Assembly (NCBI RefSeq): GCF_041358175.1
Contig: NZ_JBGKBE010000005.1
Coordinates: forward strand, 1-64,000
Direction of reading: 5' to 3'
Length of the DNA: 64,000 nucleotides
Source: Muriicola sp041358175
GTDB lineage: Bacteria; Bacteroidota; Bacteroidia; Flavobacteriales; Flavobacteriaceae
A program made the translations under genes and the position numbers. Below, piece after piece: positions 36,863 through 43,878 of the stretch. Every line of letters starts with the position of its first letter. Positions within the stretch are counted from its first letter, which is position 1. The notes beneath the pieces are model-generated. The model was not told the DNA's origin, did no database searches, and saw nothing but the letters and a program-made list of their open reading frames with translations.

Positions 36863-37939
36863 TTAAGGATTACAGGAACTCCTGAATTCCAGTTCATCGT
36901 CATTTGGCAGGCGAAGGTCTACTTCGAGTTCATCTCCATCCTGACCGAGTTCATGCAACATCCAATCGTCATTAAAATCTGGCAAGTCAGGAATATTGAT
37001 AGTCACAGTAATCGCGTTTGAAGATCCGCTAGCCGACCAGGTTCCCGGAAAGCTTTCGGTGTTTGTATCTGCGGTAAGGGTACCGTCACTAAGGAAAGTA
37101 AAGGTATAACCTACATATTGCTCATCGAGGTCCATATCATTACGTTCAAAATCCTTCACATACCAGCTATCACATCCGGTAATGAAATCGGATAGTTGTT
37201 CTGTGGTGCAATTGTCACAATCATCATCGTTGTAGTCATAATCATCATCTTCATCGCAATCATCCTTGGCGTCATCGATGACATCTTCGAGCTGGTCTAG
37301 ATTGGCCACGGACACTTCGGTGCCGTCAGACAGCACAAGTGTAATTGGAAACTCCACATTTACTATTAAATCCTCATCGAGTTCTTCCAGGAAGAAATAC
37401 AGATCCTGATCACTAGAAATGGTAATTGTATCAATTAACTCATTATTCGTGTCAAATACGGATACGGTGATGGGATAGGCGATATCGACACATTCAATAT
37501 CATCATCGAATTCGTTTTCCCCTTCGCAGTCATCTGCGTAATTCTCAAATTCTTCGACGGAATTGATTTCCACCTCACTAAAGTCACTGAGAATTATAGT
37601 AATTGGGAATTCTATCTCAATGGTATCGTCATCATCGTCAAATTCATCCAGTATGTCCTCTACGGTATCGAGATCTTCTTCTGAATTTACTGTGATTTCC
37701 ATTCCATTAACTACTACGGTAAAAGGAAAATCGAGGGAAAAGCAATTGGCCTGGTCTACGATGTTATCGTCCGAACCATCGTTCATTGCCGTCCTTTGCA
37801 TTAAGTTTGCCACGGCAGAGTTGGCTTTGAGAACCTCTTCCTGAGGCCCTTCAATAAGAACTGATTCTTCCTCCCGGCATGAGGTTAAAAGCAGGGGGAC
37901 GAACATTAATACGGTTAATAGTTTCAATACATTTTGCAT
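36863..37939 (-). CDS. Acidic lipoprotein with four tandem repeats and lipocalin-like domain
   Basis: 358 residues, lipobox LLTSC (Cys21). Residues about 66-240 contain four repeats of about 43 residues, each with a hydrophobic strand and F/Y-P-(I/F)-T, a second strand, a helix-like (E/D)xL segment and an acidic run. The openings are DFPFTVVV, EFPITIIL, AYPITVSV and EFPITLVL. Two acidic linkers are extreme (FDDDDDTIE near 100; DCDEDDDYDYNDDDCD near 227-242). Residues 247-356 repeat the lipocalin-like domain of the adjacent gene (GYTFTFLSDGTL, GTWSA, DFNDDW). The acidic clusters could bind calcium; that is inference. It is the 5' gene of the pair and divergent from the sigma factor gene. Confidence 0.72.
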   Translation of the reverse strand: MQNVLKLLTVLMFVPLLLTSCREEESVLIEGPQEEVLKANSAVANLMQRTAMNDGSDDNIVDQANCFSLDFPFTVVVNGMEITVNSEEDLDTVEDILDEFDDDDDTIEIEFPITIILSDFSEVEINSVEEFENYADDCEGENEFDDDIECVDIAYPITVSVFDTNNELIDTITISSDQDLYFFLEELDEDLIVNVEFPITLVLSDGTEVSVANLDQLEDVIDDAKDDCDEDDDYDYNDDDCDNCTTEQLSDFITGCDSWYVKDFERNDMDLDEQYVGYTFTFLSDGTLTADTNTESFPGTWSASGSSNAITVTINIPDLPDFNDDWMLHELGQDGDELEVDLRLPNDDELEFRSSCNP

Positions 37940-38056
37940 AGCATACTAAGATTTAAATTAAACTGTTTACTAATAAAACAACTAAGGAATCCTTTCTCCT
38001 GAAAAAAAACTTAAAAATTTAATTTCTACATTTAACGTATTAATAAGAGCTATGTT

Positions 38057-38581
38057 TTGACCGAGGACCTAAATCAAGATATCTGCAAAGAGGATACCTA
38101 TAAACATCTTTACGATTCATACGCCACTGAACTGCACAACTACCTGTACTACAAATTTGGTGAAAGCTGCAATCCCAATGACAAGACCCAGGATGCCTTT
38201 GTGAAGTTATGGGAAAACTGTAAGAAGGTAGTCTTTTCCAAAGCCAGGGGTTTTCTTTATAAAGTAGCGAACAATATGGTTCTCAACGACCTGAAACATC
38301 GCAAAGTGGTGTTGCGTTACCAGAAAGAGAAACCCGTAGATCGCACAAATGAAAATCCGGAATTTCTTATGGAAGAGGAGCAGTATTTTAAAAAATACCA
38401 GCAGACACTTGCCAAACTTTCAGAAGAACAGCGGGTAGCCTTTATGCTCAATAAAGTGGAGGGAAAAAAACATGAAGAGATAGCTCAGATCCTGGGAGTT
38501 ACAAGAAAAGTTGTTGAATACCGTATTTATTCGGCATTTAAGGTGCTTAGAGAGGAATTGGAAAATTTTAGGATAAAATAA
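38057..38581 (+). CDS. RNA polymerase ECF sigma factor (FecI-like)
   Basis: 174 residues. Sigma region 2 (about 14-80) contains DKTQDAFVKLWENC and ARGFLYKVANNMVLNDLKHRK. Region 4 (about 112-168) contains LSEEQRVAFMLNKVEGKKHEEIAQILGV in two stretches and the helix RKVVEYRIYSAFKVLRE. The start is TTG at 38057: an ATG five bases upstream is out of frame and closed, and an in-frame stop lies 24 bases upstream. Followed by a FecR gene and a TonB-dependent receptor, so it is the output of a cell-surface signalling chain. It probably transcribes its own operon and perhaps the facing lipoprotein genes. Confidence 0.93.
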   Translation: MTEDLNQDICKEDTYKHLYDSYATELHNYLYYKFGESCNPNDKTQDAFVKLWENCKKVVFSKARGFLYKVANNMVLNDLKHRKVVLRYQKEKPVDRTNENPEFLMEEEQYFKKYQQTLAKLSEEQRVAFMLNKVEGKKHEEIAQILGVTRKVVEYRIYSAFKVLREELENFRIK

Positions 38582-38628
38582 TCAGGAAAAACGGCGATAT
38601 GGTTGTTATATAGATAGGTAAAAGAAAT

Positions 38629-39540
38629 ATGGATCAGAATTCTTTAATAGAAAAGTGGTTGAATAACAGTCTTTCCGAGGCTGAAATGGAAACATTTCAG
38701 AAATCGGAGGAATATCCTTTTTACCAAAAACTAATAGCTGATGCATCCTCTTTTAAGGCTTCCCATTTTTCACAATTATCCAATTTTGAATCGCTCAAAC
38801 AACGTCTTCCTGAAAGAGAAGTACCTGTTATAAAGTTGAATCCCACAAGGTGGATCTTAAGAATAGCCAGTGTTTTTGTCCTGGGCTTTGCCTTGTTTTA
38901 TTTTTTTCAACTTAAATCTGAAGTAAAAATTGAAACCCTGGCGGGGCAAAAAACCATCGTTGAGTTACCGGATGCATCCCTGGTTACTCTTAACGCCGTT
39001 TCTGAAATCACTTATTCGCCGAAAAAGTGGAATAAAAACAGATCGTTAACGCTAAAAGGAGAGGCTTTCTTCGATGTTGCCAAAGGGGCCAGGTTCGATG
39101 TGATCACTGAAAAAGGATCGGTTTCAGTGTTGGGCACTGAATTTAATGTCAGACAGAGAGAAGAAAACTTCGAAGTGATTTGCTTTGAAGGGATTGTGAA
39201 GGTAGTTTCCGGGAATTTTACCGAAGAACTAAGAGCCGGTGACCGACTGAGACTACACAAAGGCGAATTGATCAGGAGTAAATCGGCAATGGCGGAACCT
39301 CAATGGAGTTCCGGGGTAAGCGACTTTATAGAATCCCCATTTATTGAAGTAATAAAGGAACTCGAAAGGCAGTATAATGTAGAAGTAATCCTTAATGAAG
39401 TCTCCGGGGAAAGTCTCTTTACAGGAGGCTTTGTACACAATGACCTCGAAAATGCCCTGCGTTCCGTTACGGAACCTTTTGGCCTTAGCTTCAGTATTTC
39501 GGAAAACCAGCTGGTGACAATAAGCAAACGTGAAAATTAA
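38629..39540 (+). CDS. FecR-family anti-sigma factor
   Basis: 303 residues. A short cytoplasmic part (about 1-72) that would hold the sigma factor is followed by one membrane helix (about 75-93), the FecR domain (about 100-205; AGQKTIVELPDASLVTLNAV, then GEAFFDVAK and VLGTEFNVR), and a C-terminal DUF4974/STN-like domain (about 233-300; SPFIEVIKELERQYNVEV). It relays a signal from the receptor to the sigma factor. The receptor gene begins inside the last codons of this gene (11-base overlap), so the two are translationally coupled. Confidence 0.94.
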   Translation: MDQNSLIEKWLNNSLSEAEMETFQKSEEYPFYQKLIADASSFKASHFSQLSNFESLKQRLPEREVPVIKLNPTRWILRIASVFVLGFALFYFFQLKSEVKIETLAGQKTIVELPDASLVTLNAVSEITYSPKKWNKNRSLTLKGEAFFDVAKGARFDVITEKGSVSVLGTEFNVRQREENFEVICFEGIVKVVSGNFTEELRAGDRLRLHKGELIRSKSAMAEPQWSSGVSDFIESPFIEVIKELERQYNVEVILNEVSGESLFTGGFVHNDLENALRSVTEPFGLSFSISENQLVTISKREN

Positions 39541-42040
39541 GTGGTCTTCAATACTTGTAGTCCTGCTCTTGTGGTTCGGTACCACCGGATATTCTCAGGA
39601 ACCAGAAAATACCTTGCCTCTGCAGCAAGTACTCGAAGATATTACCCTTTCTCACGGATATCGCTTTAACTACGCCACAGCAACCATTCGTGATATTCAG
39701 GTAATACCTCCGGATAAACAATGGACCATTGACAAAATTCTCACCTATCTCTCAGATCAAACCGGACTACTATATTCTGAATTACCCAATAAATTCATCT
39801 CCATACAAAAATCCGTAAAAACTATTTGTGGTTATATTAAAGACCGTAATACCGGTAAAACCCTGACTTCTGCAACCGTTCAAAGCAGCCTGGGATCCGC
39901 CATATCGGATGAAAATGGGTATTTTGAACTCGATATCAATGGAATATCCGATGTGATTTCTGTTCGATTTATTGGCTATCGAAATTATGAGGCGCCTACT
40001 GGTAAATCTGATTCCGTTCCCTGCATCAACATCCTTCTGATCCCCCAACAACTGGAACTTCAGGAAATTGTTTTGTACGACTTCCTTATCAAAGGAATAG
40101 ACCAGCTCGACGATGGATCTTATCTCATAGATTTTGACCGCTTCAGTATATTACCCGGTTTAATCGAGACGGATGTACTACAGGCCGTACAGGCTTTCCC
40201 CGGTATACAAAGTGTCAATGAGACTGTATCCGATATCAATATCAGGGGAGGGACTAACGATCAGAACCTGCTGTTATGGGATGGGATTAAAATGTACCAA
40301 TCCGGGCATTTTTTCGGCTTGATCTCTATGTTCAACCCCATGATCACCCAAAAAGTTGCCCTGCGGAAGAACGGTACCCCAGCCTTTATGACTGATGGAG
40401 TTTCCGGTACTATTTCTATGGAAACTTCAAATGAGATCAATGAGAAATTCAGTGGCTCCCTGGGTATGAATTTTATTGATGTCAGCGGTTTTGTCGATAC
40501 CCCTCTTGGAAATAACTCCTCCCTTCAGGTGGCTGGCAGAAAAGCAATTAATGATTTTGTTGAAAGTCCGACCTATACAGAGTATTTCTCCAGAATTTCA
40601 CAGGATACCGAGGTCGAAAACAATACGATCAATGTGGTTAATTCTGATAAAACCTTTGATTTTTACGACACCTCCTTAAGATGGCTTTGGCATCCTACCT
40701 CCAAGGATCGGGTTCGATTAAATTTTATTCGTGCCAGAAATGAACTCGTCTTCAATGAAAATGCTGATATTGACAATGCCCCTGTTTCCCGGGAAAGCAG
40801 CCTAATTCAGGGAACGATTGCAGGAGGTTTTAACTACCAGCGACAATGGTCTGAAAAAGTTAGTACAGAGCTTGACCTATACAATACCGATTACAATCTG
40901 AAAGCGATTAATGCCAATATTGAGGCAAATCAACGCTTTCTTCAGGAAAATAAGGTTTCAGAAACGGCTGCCAGAATCAACACAACTATCCGCTTGAATA
41001 GCCGTCTGCACTGGATATCCGGGTATCAATTCACTGAGACCAAAGTAACCAATCTCGACGATATTGACGACCCTGTTTTCAGAAGGCTGGAGGGAAATGT
41101 TCTCCGTGTACACAGCGGGTACACCTCCCTGGGGCTTTTTTCCGAGAACAGAACTACCAGTGCACGCCTTGGGCTTCGATTTAATTACCTGGATAAATTT
41201 GATCGGAAACTTTATGAGCCGAGACTGAGTATTAATCACCGTTTTGCAAAATGGTTTAATATTGAAATCCTGGGAGAATCTAAAAATCAGTATACCTCCC
41301 AGGTAATCAATTTCCAAAATGATTTTCTAGGTATTGAAAAACGGCGTTGGCAGTTGTCTGATGAAGTTGAAATTCCCATCATAACAAGTAATCAGGCGTC
41401 CGCAGGGCTGAGTTTTAACAGATCAGGCTGGTTGACGAACATCGTAGGCTTTTATAAGGAAGTGGATGGTATTACGGCCCAAAGTCAGGGATTTCAGAAT
41501 CAGTATGAATTTACCAAAGCCCAGGGAAGCTATACTGCTACAGGAATGGATGTTTTGGTTCGCAAACAATTTAAAGACATAAATACATGGCTAAGCTACT
41601 CTTATCTGGATGCGGAGTATAATTTTACTGAGCTGCCCGAAAGAGTTTTCCCCAGTAATTACGATATCACCCATACGCTGACCTTCGGCCTAACCTATCA
41701 AAATGATCATTTGCGTCTGGCTGCGGGATGGAACTGGCGCACAGGTAAACCCACAACTCAACCTGATGACACTTCTCCTGTAGTGAACAATACCGTGAAT
41801 TTTCAACCCAGTAATTCAGATCGTTTTCAGGATTATATGCGTGTCGATTTATCAGCTTTATATGCCTTTACCCCAGGTTCCGGGACGAAAGCTCAGATAG
41901 GGTTTTCAGTGTGGAATCTCTTAAATCGGGAAAATACAGTTAGCAGATTTTACCGGCCCAATGGCCTTGGTGAAGCCAATGCTTTTTCACAAAACTCCCT
42001 GGGGATAACCCCTAATGCCGTATTCAGACTAAGCTTTTAA
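39530..42040 (+). CDS. TonB-dependent receptor with signalling domain (FecA-like)
   Basis: 836 residues starting at a GTG that overlaps fecR. Signal peptide to GYSQ. Residues about 28-92 are an STN/secretin-short domain (the part that touches FecR), about 95-180 a carboxypeptidase-regulatory-like beta domain (GYIKDRNTGKTLTSATVQSS), and about 190-300 the plug (VQAFPGIQSVNETVSDINIRG, split here). The remainder is a 22-strand barrel ending FRLSF. Missing SusD partner and small size argue against a SusC-type glycan importer; a siderophore, peptide, or other ligand is more likely. Ligand is unknown. Confidence 0.92.
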   Translation: MKIKWSSILVVLLLWFGTTGYSQEPENTLPLQQVLEDITLSHGYRFNYATATIRDIQVIPPDKQWTIDKILTYLSDQTGLLYSELPNKFISIQKSVKTICGYIKDRNTGKTLTSATVQSSLGSAISDENGYFELDINGISDVISVRFIGYRNYEAPTGKSDSVPCINILLIPQQLELQEIVLYDFLIKGIDQLDDGSYLIDFDRFSILPGLIETDVLQAVQAFPGIQSVNETVSDINIRGGTNDQNLLLWDGIKMYQSGHFFGLISMFNPMITQKVALRKNGTPAFMTDGVSGTISMETSNEINEKFSGSLGMNFIDVSGFVDTPLGNNSSLQVAGRKAINDFVESPTYTEYFSRISQDTEVENNTINVVNSDKTFDFYDTSLRWLWHPTSKDRVRLNFIRARNELVFNENADIDNAPVSRESSLIQGTIAGGFNYQRQWSEKVSTELDLYNTDYNLKAINANIEANQRFLQENKVSETAARINTTIRLNSRLHWISGYQFTETKVTNLDDIDDPVFRRLEGNVLRVHSGYTSLGLFSENRTTSARLGLRFNYLDKFDRKLYEPRLSINHRFAKWFNIEILGESKNQYTSQVINFQNDFLGIEKRRWQLSDEVEIPIITSNQASAGLSFNRSGWLTNIVGFYKEVDGITAQSQGFQNQYEFTKAQGSYTATGMDVLVRKQFKDINTWLSYSYLDAEYNFTELPERVFPSNYDITHTLTFGLTYQNDHLRLAAGWNWRTGKPTTQPDDTSPVVNNTVNFQPSNSDRFQDYMRVDLSALYAFTPGSGTKAQIGFSVWNLLNRENTVSRFYRPNGLGEANAFSQNSLGITPNAVFRLSF

Positions 42041-42107
42041 AGTGAAAAATGGGTGAAGATCATGGTAGAATCACAATACTTAATATACTCCCTTTTCCCT
42101 CATGACC

Positions 42108-42115
42108 TATATTTG
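42108..42115 (+). promoter_or_regulatory. Candidate -7 element for the ABC ATPase gene
   Basis: TATATTTG matches TAnnTTTG exactly, 46 bases before the ATG at 42162. No -33 TTG is present at the usual distance. Confidence 0.4.
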
Positions 42116-42161
42116 CATTTATTATTTATCGTAATTCGCAAAACTGAAAATAAGGTCAACC

Positions 42162-43400
42162 ATGCTCCATTGGGCAATTTTTACGGAGAATTCAACCCCC
42201 ATAACCAGCTTGCTGGATAAGTTGCTCAACGGACCACTGCCTGAGGGTTTTAAGTCATTAGAGAACAAGAAAGGAGCACTTTTCTCCACTGCTGAAATTC
42301 AGAAATGGATGGATGAAGAGCGCAGACACGATCGTAAAATACTGACCAGAAACCACACCCAAAGCCTTCAGTCCATGTCGAGCGGAGAACGTAAAAAAGT
42401 GCTTTTTGCTTATATATTATCTGAAAAGCCTGATTACCTGATCCTGGATAACCCCTTCGAAAATCTCGATCCCTCTGCACGAGCAGAATTTTTGAATAAG
42501 ATCAACGACTTATCCCAAACAACCAGTCTTATCCAGATCCTTAGTCGTACAGATGATTTGCTTCCTGAAATTAAAAGGTATGCATTATGGCAAAAACAGG
42601 AACTTCAATGGACAAGTGAAATACCGTCACGCTCGGGAACTAGTTCAGAGGAGAATGAATTATTTCAATATGATTTGCCTGAATCCCTTGAAAGCAATTC
42701 TTATCAACAAGAGAATTTGGTGGAAGTAAAGAATGTCTCTGTTGCTTTTCATGACAAGCCCGTTCTCAAGAATGTATCATGGAAGATATCAAGAGGAGAT
42801 TTTTGGGAGTTAAGGGGTGCAAATGGCAGTGGAAAGACCACTTTACTATCTTTAATTACAGGCGACAGCCCTAAGGCTTACGGACAAGACATTATACTTT
42901 TCGGCCAAAAGAAAGGAAGCGGAGAAAGTGTCTGGGATATCAAAAAACGTATTGGGTATATCACACCTGCCCTCACCGACAGTTTCAGAGGATACCACAG
43001 CCTGGAAAATATGCTGATCTCCGGCCTGGTAGATTCTATCGGACTCTACACCCGCCCCACAGAACAACAAAAAAGTCTGGCCAGAGACTGGCTCAGGTTG
43101 CTCAATCTCGAAAATCTCAAGGACACATACTTTCACGATCTGAGCAAAGGACAACAAAGGCTGATCATGTGTGCGAGGGCCATGATTAAGCAGCCATTAC
43201 TCCTGATTCTTGATGAACCTACTGCCGACCTCGATGATAAGGCAGCCAAATTGGTAGTACATCTGGTGAACAAATTAGGAAATGAAAGCAATACAGCCAT
43301 AGTATTTGTCTCTCATAGAAGTGAGCCGGGTTTGAGGCCTGAATCAATTATGGAATTGATTCCTACAAATCAGGGATCAATTGCAAAAATTTTGTCGTAA
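42162..43400 (+). CDS. Soluble twin ABC ATPase, ModF-like, first half degenerate
   Basis: 412 residues in two ATPase halves and no membrane segment. The second half is complete: Walker A GANGSGKTTLL (about 218-228), signature LSKGQQRL, Walker B LLLILDEPTADLDD and a switch His in VSHRSE. The first half has a signature (SMSSGERKKVLFAY) and Walker B (DYLILDNPFENLDP), but no Walker A: the expected place reads FTENSTPITSLLDKLL. It therefore cannot bind ATP normally at that site. ModF/PhrA-like proteins of this type are found in many bacteria and have unclear roles. Monocistronic with its own candidate promoter; the STAS-like gene follows after 38 bases. Confidence 0.85.
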   Translation: MLHWAIFTENSTPITSLLDKLLNGPLPEGFKSLENKKGALFSTAEIQKWMDEERRHDRKILTRNHTQSLQSMSSGERKKVLFAYILSEKPDYLILDNPFENLDPSARAEFLNKINDLSQTTSLIQILSRTDDLLPEIKRYALWQKQELQWTSEIPSRSGTSSEENELFQYDLPESLESNSYQQENLVEVKNVSVAFHDKPVLKNVSWKISRGDFWELRGANGSGKTTLLSLITGDSPKAYGQDIILFGQKKGSGESVWDIKKRIGYITPALTDSFRGYHSLENMLISGLVDSIGLYTRPTEQQKSLARDWLRLLNLENLKDTYFHDLSKGQQRLIMCARAMIKQPLLLILDEPTADLDDKAAKLVVHLVNKLGNESNTAIVFVSHRSEPGLRPESIMELIPTNQGSIAKILS

Positions 43401-43438
43401 TCTCTTATTTTACTATTTTAAAGAAATTTCGTTCAACT

Positions 43439-43816
43439 ATGCCTTACACCATAGAATACCGTGTCCTTCCCAAATACCTTGAAGTTCACATTAAGGGCAC
43501 CCTAATACCAGGAAAGGAGTTAAAGGAAGCTATAGAACGATGGTCTAAAGTAGCTGAGCTGTGTAAACAAGAGGATAGAAATTTAATTTTAACTTTTATC
43601 GATCTGGAAGGGCAGCATTCAACGAGTTCCAAGTTCAATCTGGTGGATGCAGCTTCTACCTTTGGATGGCAACCCGACTATAAATTATCATTGGTAGTAA
43701 AAACGGAACAGCAATTTCAACACTTGTCCTTTACAGAAACCGTAATGAATAATTTGGGATATGAAATGAAACTCTTTACGAATAAACGGGAGGCCCGGAA
43801 ATGGTTGTTGACCTGA
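43439..43816 (+). CDS. STAS/SpoIIAA-like small protein
   Basis: 125 residues, no signal peptide or membrane segment. The order of elements (YRVLPKYLEVHIKGTL strand pair, a helix KELKEAIERWSK, strand LILTFIDLEG, helix around SKFNLVDAAS, strand LSLVVKT, final helix NKREARKWLL) fits the alpha/beta fold of SpoIIAA/STAS-like domains. No catalytic motif is seen. Function unknown; proteins of this fold often act by binding a partner. It ends 20 bases before a strong bidirectional terminator. Confidence 0.65.
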   Translation: MPYTIEYRVLPKYLEVHIKGTLIPGKELKEAIERWSKVAELCKQEDRNLILTFIDLEGQHSTSSKFNLVDAASTFGWQPDYKLSLVVKTEQQFQHLSFTETVMNNLGYEMKLFTNKREARKWLLT

Positions 43817-43835
43817 TGTTGTAAAATAAAGACAT

Positions 43836-43865
43836 AAAAAAAACCGCTCTGAGAGCGGTTTTTTT
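43836..43865. terminator. Bidirectional terminator between STAS-like gene and secDF
   Basis: Stem CCGCTC / GAGCGG with a three-base loop (43844-43858), flanked by A-runs and T-runs that extend the pairing. It ends transcription from both converging genes. Confidence 0.88.
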
Positions 43866-43878
43866 ATTTCAATACTTA

